Below are positions 35,298 to 45,559 of a stretch of 47,508 bases of DNA, piece after piece; positions within the stretch are counted from its first letter, which is position 1, and every line of letters starts with the position of its first letter. The stretch comes from Corallococcus interemptor (GTDB lineage: Bacteria > Myxococcota > Myxococcia > Myxococcales > Myxococcaceae): positions 1 through 47,508 of the forward strand of contig NZ_RAWM01000064.1 of the NCBI RefSeq assembly GCF_003668875.1, written 5' to 3'. The translations under genes were made by a program, and so were the position numbers. The notes beneath the pieces were generated by a model that searched no databases, was not told the DNA's origin, and worked only from the letters and a program-made list of their open reading frames with translations.

Positions 35298-36161
35298 CTA
35301 CAGCGCGGTGGCCTTGCCCGCCTCCAGGGCGAGCACCTTGGTGGTGGCCTTGGTCTTCTTCAGCTCGGTGGTGAGCGCGTCCGGGGTGCCGGCCAGGGCA
35401 GGGAAGGTGCCGTAGTGCATGGGCACCACGGTCTTCACCTTCAGGAGCTTCGCGGCGACGGCGGCCTGCGCCGGGTCCATGGTGAAGTGGCCGCCAATGG
35501 GCAGCAGCGCCACGGTGGGCTTGAACTGCTCCGCGATGAGGCCCATGGACTGGAACGCCCCGGTGTCACCCGCGTGGTACAGCGTGGGGCCGTTGGCGAT
35601 CTCGATGACGAAGCCCAGCGGCGCGCCGGCGTACTGCGAGGCGCCCTTCGGGTCCGCCTGGTAGCTGCTGGAGTGGACCGCCTCCACCAGGTGGATGGTG
35701 GCGTCCTTCACCGTGAACGTCCCGCCCGCGTTGGCGCCCATGCCCTGGGCCTCCGGCAGGCCCAGCAGGTTCACCAGCTCGAAGGAGCCGTACACCTTGG
35801 CGCTGGTCTTCTGGGCCAGGGCCTTCGTCTCACCCACGTGGTCGAAGTGGCCGTGGGACACCAGGATGGCGTCCACCGCCTCCGGCCAGGTCGCGCCCTG
35901 CGGCGCCTTGGGGTTGGTGAACCACGGGTCGATTGCGATGGTCGCACCGCCCGGCGTCTTCACCACGAAGGCGGCGTGACCCCACCACGTCACCTCCGTC
36001 TTGCCCGTCGTGGCCTCCGCCTTGCCCGCCGCCTTGCCCGCCGCCGCCTTGGCCGCCGCCTTCACGTCGGCCTTGGGGGCCGCCGGCGTGGCCTGCGCGA
36101 AGGCCGCGCCCGAGACACCCAGCACCGCGCCCACCACCACTGCCTTCAGGTTCTTGCCCAT
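35298..36161 (-). CDS. Exported UPF0173 metallo-beta-lactamase-fold hydrolase
   Basis: This encodes 287 residues. A signal peptide (MGKNLKAVVVGAVLGVSGAAFAQ) precedes an Ala/Lys linker (about 25-52: repeated KAAAGKAAGK). The UPF0173 domain follows: VTWWGHAAFVVKTPGGATIAIDP, then LVSHGHFDHVGE with the HxHxDH-like zinc motif, LYHAGDTGAF, LLPIGGHFTMDP and VVPMHYGTFP. UPF0173 proteins, related to UlaG lactonase, are usually cytoplasmic; the signal peptide and linker here are unusual and suggest periplasmic action. GGAG lies about 10 bases before the ATG. It diverges from the HSP90-family gene. Confidence 0.92.
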   Translation of the reverse strand: MGKNLKAVVVGAVLGVSGAAFAQATPAAPKADVKAAAKAAAGKAAGKAEATTGKTEVTWWGHAAFVVKTPGGATIAIDPWFTNPKAPQGATWPEAVDAILVSHGHFDHVGETKALAQKTSAKVYGSFELVNLLGLPEAQGMGANAGGTFTVKDATIHLVEAVHSSSYQADPKGASQYAGAPLGFVIEIANGPTLYHAGDTGAFQSMGLIAEQFKPTVALLPIGGHFTMDPAQAAVAAKLLKVKTVVPMHYGTFPALAGTPDALTTELKKTKATTKVLALEAGKATAL

Positions 36162-36344
36162 CGTTGTCCGCTCCAGGGAGGAAAAGAGACGACATGTCGC
36201 CGTGCCGCCACAGGGGGCGCCGCACGGCCGGGGCGCGACATACCACCCCGCCAGGGAGGCGGAAGGGGGCTGGCGTGTCCGGTTGCCATGGGAAGGACAC
36301 ATGCCTTCATCCACCCACGGCGGGGGATTGTGGCCCCGGGGAGG

Positions 36345-38231
36345 ATGCAGCGCGCTACGCTCGACGGCCGCGTGGACCATCGATTCCAAGTCAGCCTCCG
36401 TGGGGTCATCGACCTCCTGTCCCACCACCTGTACAGCTCGCCCGGGGTCTACGTGCGGGAGCTGCTCCAGAACGCCACGGACGCCATCCGCGCCCGGCAG
36501 CAGCTGGAGCCCCAAGCCCCGGGCGCCGTGGGGCTGGAGCTGCGGGAGAAGCAGGACGGCGGGCCGCCCACGCTGCTCTTCACGGATGCGGGCGTGGGGC
36601 TGACGGAGGAGGAGATTCACCGCTTCCTGGCCACCATCGGCGAGTCCTCCAAGCGCGAGCAGCTGGAGGCCCGCCGCAACGACTTCATCGGGCAGTTCGG
36701 CATCGGACTCCTGTCGTGCTTCATGGTGTGCGACGAGCTGCTGGTGGTGACGCGCTCGGCGAAGGGAGACGGGCGCACGCTGGAGTGGCGGGGCCGGCAC
36801 GACGGCACGTACGACGTGCGCGTCTCCGAGCACCCGCTGGACGCCCCCGGCACGCACGTCTACCTGGTGGCGCGCGCGGACATGGTGGAGTGGTTCACGC
36901 CGGAGCGCGTGCGCCAGCTGGCGAAGCATTATGGCGGCCTGCTGCCCTTCCCCGTGCGGCTCACGGTGGACGGGCGCACGGAGACGCTGAACCCGGACGG
37001 TCCGCCCTGGCGCCGCTTCTACGAGACGGCGGGGGACAGGCGGCAGGCGCTGCTCGCGTACGGGCGAGAGGTGTTCGGCACGGACTTCCTGGATGTGATT
37101 CCGCTGCGCTCGGAGGCGGGGGACGTGGACGGCGTGGCGTATGTGCTGCCGGCGTCGCCGCACTTCAACGCGAAGCAGAAGCACCGGGTGTACCTGAAGC
37201 AGATGCTGCTGTCGGAGAGCGCGGAGAACCTGCTGCCGGAGTGGGCGTTCTTCGTGAAGTGCGTGGTGAACGCGAATGGCCTGAGGCCCACCGCGAGCCG
37301 CGAGTCCTTCTACGAGGACACCGTGCTGGCGAAGGCGCGCGAGGCGCTGGGACAGTCGCTGCGCAAGTACCTCGTGGACCTGGCGAATGACGACCCCCGG
37401 TCGCTGCAGCGGTTGATTGCGCTGCATGGGCTGTCGGTGAAGGGCCTGGCGCTGGACGACGATGACTTCTACCGGCTGGTCATCCACTGGCTGCCCTTCG
37501 AGACATCGCTCGGGGTGATGACGTTGGCGGACTACCGGCGGTCGTGGCCGGTGGTGCGCTACACGCCGACGCTGGATGGCTTCCGGCAGGTGGCGCGGGT
37601 GGCGGGGGCGCAGGGGCTGTGCGTGCTGAACGCGGCGTACACGCACGACACGGCGCTGTTGGAGAAGCTGCCGCACGTGGTGCCGGAGGCGCAGGTGGCG
37701 CCGTTCTCGTCGGCGGACCTGCCGCAGAGCTTCGAGGAGCTGACGCTGGACGAGCGCGAGGCCATCTATCCGCTGCTGCGTCTGGCGGAGCGGGTGCTGG
37801 CGCCGTTCCGCTGCGGCGTGGAGGTGAAGAAGTTCTTCCCGGCGGAGGTGCCCACGCTCTACAGCTCGGACGCGGAAGGGGCGTTCAAGCGGGACGCGGA
37901 GCGGGCGCGGGAGGAGTCGGACGACCTGTACGCGGGCGTGCTGGATGGAGTGATGGCGGGCACGGGCGGCCAGGACCGGGCGCTGCTCTGCCTCAACCTG
38001 CACAACCCGGTGGTGCGCAGGCTTGCGGCGGTGGAGGGGCGGGAGCTGCTGAAGCTGTCGGTGGAGATGCTCTACGTGCAGGCGTTGCTGTTGGGGCAGC
38101 ACCCGCTGAACGCGCAGGAGATGGCGCTGCTCAACCACGGGCTCCTGGGGCTCATCTCGGCGCGGCTGGATGAGGGTGGTGGTGGTGGTGGAGGCGGTTC
38201 GTCCGGTCCGGGCTCGCGGGGGATGCACTGA
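36345..38231 (+). CDS. HSP90-family GHKL ATPase (HtpG-like, divergent branch)
   Basis: This encodes about 628 residues. The N-terminal GHKL ATP-binding domain is clear: SHHLYSSPGVYVRELLQNATDAI (Glu/Asn/Asp N-box), LLFTDAGVGLT (DxGxG), ESSKREQ, and GQFGIGLLSCFMVCD, equivalent to HtpG GQFGVGFYSAFMVA. The middle domain contains VYLKQMLLSESAENLLPEW and NGLRPTASRESFYED with the catalytic-loop Arg. The C-terminal region ends in DE, eight glycines and SSGPGSRGMH. This matches the 'HSP90 family protein' branch separate from HtpG. ATG at 36345 is used; GTG at 36372, directly before DHRFQVSLRG, fits the family N-terminus better, and GTG 36330 is possible. The stop overlaps the next ATG by one base (TGATG), indicating coupling. 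Confidence 0.9.
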   Translation: MQRATLDGRVDHRFQVSLRGVIDLLSHHLYSSPGVYVRELLQNATDAIRARQQLEPQAPGAVGLELREKQDGGPPTLLFTDAGVGLTEEEIHRFLATIGESSKREQLEARRNDFIGQFGIGLLSCFMVCDELLVVTRSAKGDGRTLEWRGRHDGTYDVRVSEHPLDAPGTHVYLVARADMVEWFTPERVRQLAKHYGGLLPFPVRLTVDGRTETLNPDGPPWRRFYETAGDRRQALLAYGREVFGTDFLDVIPLRSEAGDVDGVAYVLPASPHFNAKQKHRVYLKQMLLSESAENLLPEWAFFVKCVVNANGLRPTASRESFYEDTVLAKAREALGQSLRKYLVDLANDDPRSLQRLIALHGLSVKGLALDDDDFYRLVIHWLPFETSLGVMTLADYRRSWPVVRYTPTLDGFRQVARVAGAQGLCVLNAAYTHDTALLEKLPHVVPEAQVAPFSSADLPQSFEELTLDEREAIYPLLRLAERVLAPFRCGVEVKKFFPAEVPTLYSSDAEGAFKRDAERAREESDDLYAGVLDGVMAGTGGQDRALLCLNLHNPVVRRLAAVEGRELLKLSVEMLYVQALLLGQHPLNAQEMALLNHGLLGLISARLDEGGGGGGGGSSGPGSRGMH

Positions 38232-39343
38232 TGGCCGTGGACTGGCAGCAGCAGGTGGAGGCGTTGCGCGCGCAGGCGGACGCGCTGCCGGAGGGCGACG
38301 CGAAGGTGCGCGCGCTGGAGGAGGCGGTGCGCCTGGTGGACGTGCACGGCGACGTGGCGCTGGGGTACGAGCTGCGGGATTCGCTCATCGACGCGGCGAC
38401 GTTCGGCGGGTATCCGGACAAGGCGCTGGTGGCGTTCGCGTGGTGCCGGGGGCAGCAGAAGAAGGACCCGCAGCGGTTCGACCCGGAGGACATGCTGTGG
38501 AAGCAGAAGTGGGTGGTGGGCCGGCTGGACGAGTTCCCGCACATCAGCCGCAAGCAGATTGCCGACGCGCTGGATGACGTGGAGCAGAGCTTCGCGAAGC
38601 TGGACGCGGGCAAGCGCGCGGCGTTGAAGCTGCGCTACCAGATGGCGCGCGACATGGGGGACACGGAGGACGCGGAGCGCCTGTGGGAGGCGTGGCTCGT
38701 CGCCCCGAGGGACCACCTGACGGACTGCCGCGTCTGCGAGCTGGACGACGAGCTGGATCACCACGTGGACAAGGGCGAGTGGGAGCAGGCCGTCCAGAAG
38801 GCGAAGCCCATCCTGGATGGAAGACAGTCCTGCGCGGAGATCCCGCACCTGACGCTGGGCACGCTGCTGTATCCGTTCTTCAAGCTGGAGCGGATGAAGG
38901 AAGCCAGGGATTGCCACCTGCGCGGCTACGCGATGGTGGCGAAGAACCGCGAGTTCCTCGCCACGGTGGGAGAGCACCTGGAGTTCCTGGCGCTGACAGG
39001 CAACCTGTCGCGAGGCCTGACGCTCCTGGAGAAGCACCTGGGCTGGGCGCTGGAGCACTCCAGCTACCGGGACCGGTTCGGCTTCTACACCGCGGCGTCC
39101 TTCCTGCTGGGGCAGGTGGTCGCGGAGGGCCGGGACGAAGTGAGCCTGCGCTTGCCCCGAGCGTTCCCGCTGCACGCGGTGGACGGAGGCTACGGGACGC
39201 GGGCGCTGAAGGACTGGCTGGAGTCCCAGGCGCGAGACATCGCGGCACGGTTCGACGCGCGGAACGGGACGAAGCGGTTCACGGGATTGCTGGCGCGCAA
39301 TGAAGTGCTGGCGAAGGAAGCGCGGCTGTTCCCGCTGGACTGA
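38231..39343 (+). CDS. TPR-like helical-repeat protein coupled to the HSP90-family gene
   Basis: This encodes 370 residues, almost entirely alpha-helical, without signal peptide or membrane helix. Pairs of helices with TPR-like spacing recur, for example VRALEEAVRLVDVHGDVALG near 26-45, then LKLRYQMARDMGDTEDAERLW near 132-152 and LEFLALTGNLSRGLTLLEKH near 248-267. Conserved Trp and Tyr residues are frequent (AFAWCRGQQ, MLWKQKWVVG). It begins on the A of the HSP90 stop codon, so the two are very likely made together. Eukaryotic HSP90 works with TPR co-chaperones; by analogy this may be the dedicated partner, but that is inference from context. The next gene starts only 15 bases after its stop. 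Confidence 0.85.
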   Translation: MAVDWQQQVEALRAQADALPEGDAKVRALEEAVRLVDVHGDVALGYELRDSLIDAATFGGYPDKALVAFAWCRGQQKKDPQRFDPEDMLWKQKWVVGRLDEFPHISRKQIADALDDVEQSFAKLDAGKRAALKLRYQMARDMGDTEDAERLWEAWLVAPRDHLTDCRVCELDDELDHHVDKGEWEQAVQKAKPILDGRQSCAEIPHLTLGTLLYPFFKLERMKEARDCHLRGYAMVAKNREFLATVGEHLEFLALTGNLSRGLTLLEKHLGWALEHSSYRDRFGFYTAASFLLGQVVAEGRDEVSLRLPRAFPLHAVDGGYGTRALKDWLESQARDIAARFDARNGTKRFTGLLARNEVLAKEARLFPLD

Positions 39344-39358
39344 AAGGAGTGCATCCGC

Positions 39359-39733
39359 ATGAAGGGCCCAAGCTGGATGCCTGTCGCCATCACCTGGCTC
39401 CTCCTTCTCACGCCCCAAGGCCGGGCTGAAGAAACAGAGCTACCTCCTCCGGGCGACTGCACCAAAGACGTCTGGCGAGACTTGAGCAAAGCAGTTGGTA
39501 CGGCATGCAAGACTCAGAGCATGAGCTGTACAGCAAGAATGTCCTGCGTCGACTTGACGGCTCAATGGAACCGTTTTGAGCACTGCATCCAAGCGCGCAG
39601 GACCTTGATGAACCGATGCTTTCGCGGCGGCGATGCTGAGCACAAGAGCGTCCTTGAAGGCTATGAGAGAGGGCAAGCTCGCTGCACGGAGTTCATTCGC
39701 GTCCAATGCAGCCCTCCTGAGAAGTGCCAATGA
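39359..39733 (+). CDS. Small secreted cysteine-rich protein, possible Ntox16-like toxin
   Basis: This encodes 124 residues. A signal peptide (WMPVAITWLLLLTPQG, cleavage near GRA at 23) is followed by a mature region of about 100 residues with eight cysteines. The end has LMNRCFRGGDAEHKSVLEGY and then a Cys, a pattern like the CFGGGDxxH segment I recall from the Novel_toxin_16 group of polymorphic toxins, predicted RNases; this is from memory. AAAGGAG lies 9 bases before the ATG. The stop overlaps the next ATG as ATGA, a toxin-immunity style arrangement with a DUF6714-type gene. GC over 39421-39660 is 57% by count against 78% in the 60 bases from 38281, suggesting transfer. Confidence 0.75.
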   Translation: MKGPSWMPVAITWLLLLTPQGRAEETELPPPGDCTKDVWRDLSKAVGTACKTQSMSCTARMSCVDLTAQWNRFEHCIQARRTLMNRCFRGGDAEHKSVLEGYERGQARCTEFIRVQCSPPEKCQ

Positions 39734-40200
39734 GCGATGACGCCCTCCGACGCCGCATAGAGCACGCCTTCTCAGGTGTTCCCCGCCCCGAGAAGGAACG
39801 CATCGCCTATGCACGAGGTGCATGGGAGACACCCGAACTCGTCCGGGACTTCGGGGGGCGCCACTGGAAGGACGTCCCGATAGAGAAGGTACGCGACCAT
39901 GCGGCGCACCTCCCGCTGTTCAGCCCGGAGGCGCTTGCTTATTACCTTCCGGCCTACCTCAACGCGGCGCTTGTAGATCTTGATGTGCGCGACTTTCTCT
40001 TGTCCGCACTGACCATCTCCAATGAGGCACAGCCAGACCTACGCGCCTTCTTCCTTCGCAGGTTCGACCGCCTGAGTCCGCTCCAGAAGGACGCCATCCG
40101 TATGTTCCTCATCCGGATGAGGGATGCGGAAGCTTCACCTATCGCCAAGCGACATTGGTCCCAAGCGTTGGAGACGTATTGGGACGTGCCTGCGGAATGA
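39730..40200 (+). CDS. DUF6714-like protein, probable immunity protein
   Basis: This encodes 156 residues without signal peptide. The sequence IEHAFSGVPRPEKERIAYAR, a DFGGRHWKDVP block (about 39-49) and HLPLFSPEALAYYLPAYLNAAL (about 60-81) match the pattern of the DUF6714 family as I know it. That family recurs beside polymorphic toxins and in stand-alone immunity clusters. It starts on the upstream stop codon (ATGA), so translation is coupled to the secreted Cys-rich protein. The natural reading is that it protects the producer from that toxin in the cytoplasm before export. Composition stays below the local GC level. An in-frame ATG at 39724 inside the upstream gene is less likely to be used. 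Confidence 0.8.
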   Translation: MSDDALRRRIEHAFSGVPRPEKERIAYARGAWETPELVRDFGGRHWKDVPIEKVRDHAAHLPLFSPEALAYYLPAYLNAALVDLDVRDFLLSALTISNEAQPDLRAFFLRRFDRLSPLQKDAIRMFLIRMRDAEASPIAKRHWSQALETYWDVPAE

Positions 40201-40209
40201 CGTCCGCGC

Positions 40210-40425
40210 TCAGCGAATCAGCTTCGGGAACGCGGGGAACTCGGCTTCGAAGGCTCGGACATCCTTGACGAGTTGCTCGACGGATGCGTCGCGCAGTGGC
40301 CCCTGGGCTTGCAGGGTGTCATCGCATCGAGCAAGCAACCACTCGATATCCAGAACCGGGACGGCTGGTTTCTTCAAGAGTCCCCGAAGAACTCCGGTCA
40401 GGTCGCGAACCCATGGGTCTTTCAT
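40210..40425 (-). CDS. Small hypothetical protein, second gene of a two-gene unit
   Basis: This encodes 71 residues, predicted mostly helical (MKDPWVRDLTGVLRGLLKK; VLDIEWLLARCDDTL; VEQLVKDVRAFEAEF). No family recognised. Its ATG (40425-40423) overlaps the TGA of the upstream gene (40424-40422) as ATGA, strong evidence that it is a real, coupled gene. It converges with the DUF6714-like gene, stops 9 bases apart. Confidence 0.65.
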   Translation of the reverse strand: MKDPWVRDLTGVLRGLLKKPAVPVLDIEWLLARCDDTLQAQGPLRDASVEQLVKDVRAFEAEFPAFPKLIR

Positions 40426-40697
40426 TGGGAGAAGGCGGAGAGCGAGATTCCCCGGGCCTTGATGGCCTTGAGATAGGCCATGGAGCGCATCTCCGGGCAC
40501 TTGAGGACCGCCTCCTGGAACTCCCTGGGCGGCACGTACTCGTGCGCGTCGATGTAGTGGAGGATCATCGTCGGAGCGATGAAGACCTTTGTCTCCCCGG
40601 GGATGAGGACGTTCTCCGTCCCAAGCGAAACGTGCGCGCCCTTGTAGGAGATGGCCGCGTTCAGCCCCGTGAACTGACACAGGAAGACGTGGTACAC
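40422..40697 (-). CDS. Small hypothetical protein, first gene of a two-gene unit
   Basis: This encodes 91 residues from a GTG at 40697. The sequence mixes beta-like segments (HVSLGTENVLIPGETKVFIA) with a helical end containing HYIDAHEYVPPREFQEAVL and KCPEMRSMAYLKAIKARG. The PP.EF.EAV..CP motif looks like conserved small proteins found near toxin-immunity loci in myxobacteria, but I cannot name a family. No good ribosome binding site was found, and the open frame continues upstream to a TGA near 40820 without another start, so the N-terminus may be truncated. It is coupled to the 71-residue gene by ATGA. Confidence 0.6.
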   Translation of the reverse strand: MYHVFLCQFTGLNAAISYKGAHVSLGTENVLIPGETKVFIAPTMILHYIDAHEYVPPREFQEAVLKCPEMRSMAYLKAIKARGISLSAFSQ

Positions 40698-41021
40698 GAG
40701 GCCCCCGGTGCAGAGCCATGGACTTGACCACGGCTGGCATTGGAAGTCATCTCGGTGGTGGGGAGACGCAACCCACGCAAGTGCTATTGTTCCCGTTGGC
40801 TTGAGCCGGGTGCATCACAAGGGAGGACTGCATGAAGAGATGGGTCTCCAAGCGATTGCCACAAGAATGTCTATCCACCAGACGGCAAACCAAACAGCCA
40901 AAGCCTCAAGCTCTGTCAGCAAGGGGCACGAGCACTTGAGACGTATTGAACGCAAGGAGTCTCCAGAGCGCCTGAACTCCGGCGCCCGGAAATTCGTCAT
41001 CAGCATTGGCGCATCAATTCC
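40698..41021. other. Low-GC stretch without a recognised gene
   Basis: This lies between the two-gene unit and tex. GC over 40861-40980 is 53% by count, the lowest in this part of the window. It holds one short frame with a good ribosome binding site (40832-40939) and a longer overlapping plus-strand frame ending at 41025 without codon bias. It may be the remains of a transferred gene. Confidence 0.4.
40832..40939 (+). CDS. Possible 35-residue peptide or truncated gene start
   Basis: An ATG at 40832 is preceded by GGGAGGA five bases upstream, one of the better ribosome binding sites in the islet, and opens a basic, Gln/Arg/Lys-rich 35-residue frame (MKRWVSKRLPQECLSTRRQT...). It stops early at a TGA. 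It may be a real small peptide or the front of a gene broken by frameshift. No homology is known to me. Confidence 0.25.
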   Translation: MKRWVSKRLPQECLSTRRQTKQPKPQALSARGTST

Positions 41022-43307
<2,286 letters not shown>

Positions 43308-43361
43308 GGCGCCCGTCTATACCCCGGTCCGCGCGCGCCTCCCAGAGACGCGCCGCCCATG

Positions 43362-43399
43362 AAAAAGGGCCGCGCGGGAAGCCCTCCCACGCGGCCCTT
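43362..43399 (-). terminator. Intrinsic terminator after the PhoD gene
   Basis: On the minus strand, arms AAGGGCCGCG and CGCGGCCCTT (43390-43399 and 43365-43374) form a perfect 10-bp stem. A 15-base loop that can itself fold (GGGAGGGCTTCCC) lies between. The second arm runs into a T-tract (43362-43366). It lies 25 bases past the phoD stop. Confidence 0.85.
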
Positions 43400-43423
43400 C
43401 GCTTCACATCCTCAACGGCCCGC

Positions 43424-45559
43424 TCAGGCCGGCTGGATGTCGCTGTTCTTCACGCGGAAGGTCTTCGCGGTGAACTTCGCCTCCAGCTCGCCGTCCGCGC
43501 GCTTGGAGTAGTCCTTGGCCACCTCGCCCGCCGGGATGAGGTGGAAGGTGGCGAGCGTCTCGTCCGCCTTCACCTCCATCACCACGAAGCCGTGCGAGTC
43601 CGTGTCCGCGAAGCGCAGGCCCGGGTTGGACTTCATGAGCGTCTGGTCCATCTCCGTCACGGCGTGCTGGTACACCGGCGCGCCCGTGGCGTAACCCGCG
43701 CCAATCAGCGCCAGGCTGGCCAGGCTCTTGATGGAGCCGGAGGTGATGGCCGGCGCCGTCAGCGTGGGCACCCCCTCCTCCACCGACGCGAACGACGCGT
43801 GGATGTCGCCGGAGATGAACACCGTGTTCGACACGTCCTTCTTCAGCGCGTTGAGCATCACCTTCTTCTTCGTGGGGAAGCCGTCCCACTGGTCCACGCT
43901 GAAGTAGAAGCGCTGGCGCAGCGTCGGGTCCGTGATGTCCGCCTGCTGCCGGAAGTCCCAGATGAGCGCCGACAGCGACGTGGAGCTCACCACCATCTTC
44001 CAGGTGTTCGTCGCCGTGGCGAGCGTCTGCTGGAACCACGCCTCCTGCTCCGGGCCGAACACGTCCTCGCTCTTGCCCTTGGACAGCTGGAAGTTCACCG
44101 CCGCGAACAGGTCGAACGTGTCCTTCACCACGACGTAGCGCGAGCCCTGGATGTTGAAGAGCGCCGCCTTGCCCATGTGCGCGTACGCCAGGCCCCGGGG
44201 CTTGCCCGCCGGCGCAATCACCAACTCCCTCTTCACCGCCGCCAGCACCTGGTTCACGTAGAAGAGCGCCAGCGGGCCCTTCACCCACGCGGCCATCTTC
44301 TCCGCGGCGTCCTTGTCCGTCAGGCCCGCGGCCTTCGCCTGGCTCAGGTACACGCCCTGGAGCACCTGCTTCTGGGCCGCGTACGCCGGGTCGTCGATGT
44401 CCACGTACGCGAACGCGTCCGCCTGGAACGTCTGCTTCACCGCGTCCGGCTGGCCCTGCAGCGCCGCGCCCAGCAGCATTTCGTCCAGCACCACGCCGCC
44501 CGGATACGCGTCCTCCGGGATGAGGTGGTCCGGCCGGTAGCTGCGGTAGTCCGTCACCAGCAGCTTCAGGTGCTTGCCGTACTCGAAGTCACGGTAGATG
44601 CGCGAGTTCGGGAAGCGCGGCTCGCTGGCCACGTCGATGGCGCCCTCGGGCGACTGCACCGTGTCCAGCGGGATGTACTCCAGGAAGGCCTGCTCCGCGT
44701 TGAGCTTGCGGTCCCGCTGCGTCTCGTCCTTCTTGCCGTCCTCGTACGTGGCCACGTCCTGCCAGCAGTCGTCGGAGAACTCGTGGTCGTCCCAGACGAT
44801 GATGAACGGGTAGCGCTCGTGCACCGCCTGCAGCTGCTTGTCCGTGCGCACCGTCTTGTAGAGGTCGCGGTAGTTGGACAGCGAGTTGGCCGCGAGGAAC
44901 GCCGTCATGCCCGTGCCCTGCGGCAGCGCGCCTTCCGGCTCGCTGAAGCGCACGGCCCGGCCGCCCTCGCCGGACTGGAAGGACGTGTCGCCCGTCGTCT
45001 CGTAGACGTAGTCGCCCAGGAACACGACGAAGTCCAGGTCCTCGTCCAGCTGCAAGAGCCGCTGCCAGGCGTTGTAGTAGCGGCCAATGAAGTCCTGGCA
45101 GCTGGCGAAGACGAACTTCACCGGCACGTCGTCCCCCGAGGCCGGCGCGGTGCGCGTGCGGGCGGTGCGCGTGGTGTGCTTCTGGCCGTCCTTCTCGTAG
45201 GAGAAGCGGTAGTAGTACGTCGTGCGCGCGGACAGGCCGGTGACCTTCACCTTCACCGCGTGGTCATGCTCCGCCCGCGCCGTCAGGTCCTTCTTGTCCA
45301 GCACCAGCGTCTTGAAGTCCTCCGTCGGGGAGACCTCCAGCCGCAGGGGCAGGTCGTCCCCGGCGCGGTCCTTGTCCTCCACGCGAACCCACACCACCAC
45401 GCTGTCCGGACGCGGGTCTCCCGACGCCAGCGACTGCGGGAAGTAGGGCGAGCCAGCCGACGCGTCCGTCGAGTCGTCGTCGGAGCATCCAAAGGTCGTC
45501 GTCGCCGCGACAGCAACCACGGCTTGCAGGAACGTGCGGCGTTTGAAGGGGTTGAACAA
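43424..45559 (-). CDS. phoD: PhoD-family alkaline phosphatase/phosphodiesterase, Tat-exported
   Basis: From a TTG at 45559, with GGAG eight bases upstream, this encodes 711 residues. The N-terminus FNPFKRRTFLQAVVAVAATT is a twin-arginine signal ending in TTFGC (Cys25), so it may be a Tat-exported lipoprotein, as fits a metal-loaded PhoD. PhoD releases phosphate from mono- and diesters using Fe and Ca. An N-terminal Ig-like domain (about 35-145) precedes the phosphatase core: FVFASCQDF, VVFLGDYVYE, IIVWDDHEFSDD and VFISGDIHASF. Upstream ATGs at 45643 and 45652 would bury the Tat motif 30 residues in, so the TTG is preferred. No Pho box was identified. Confidence 0.92.
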   Translation of the reverse strand: MFNPFKRRTFLQAVVAVAATTTFGCSDDDSTDASAGSPYFPQSLASGDPRPDSVVVWVRVEDKDRAGDDLPLRLEVSPTEDFKTLVLDKKDLTARAEHDHAVKVKVTGLSARTTYYYRFSYEKDGQKHTTRTARTRTAPASGDDVPVKFVFASCQDFIGRYYNAWQRLLQLDEDLDFVVFLGDYVYETTGDTSFQSGEGGRAVRFSEPEGALPQGTGMTAFLAANSLSNYRDLYKTVRTDKQLQAVHERYPFIIVWDDHEFSDDCWQDVATYEDGKKDETQRDRKLNAEQAFLEYIPLDTVQSPEGAIDVASEPRFPNSRIYRDFEYGKHLKLLVTDYRSYRPDHLIPEDAYPGGVVLDEMLLGAALQGQPDAVKQTFQADAFAYVDIDDPAYAAQKQVLQGVYLSQAKAAGLTDKDAAEKMAAWVKGPLALFYVNQVLAAVKRELVIAPAGKPRGLAYAHMGKAALFNIQGSRYVVVKDTFDLFAAVNFQLSKGKSEDVFGPEQEAWFQQTLATATNTWKMVVSSTSLSALIWDFRQQADITDPTLRQRFYFSVDQWDGFPTKKKVMLNALKKDVSNTVFISGDIHASFASVEEGVPTLTAPAITSGSIKSLASLALIGAGYATGAPVYQHAVTEMDQTLMKSNPGLRFADTDSHGFVVMEVKADETLATFHLIPAGEVAKDYSKRADGELEAKFTAKTFRVKNSDIQPA

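Noticed and set aside
36271-36288. Possible sigma-54 promoter upstream of the HSP90-family gene (TGGC...TTGCC)
   Set aside because: The distance between the GG and GC elements is one base too long for a sigma-54 site.
33630-36344. Long plus-strand frame running into the HSP90-family gene, making a 1533-residue protein
   Set aside because: The first 900 residues are Arg/His/Gln-rich shadow sequence opposite the LETM1-like and UPF0173 genes; only the last 628 residues have the HSP90 domains.
38183-38206. Triplet GGT run near the HSP90 C-terminus as a variable repeat
   Set aside because: It encodes a simple eight-glycine tail; without other strains there is no evidence of length variation.
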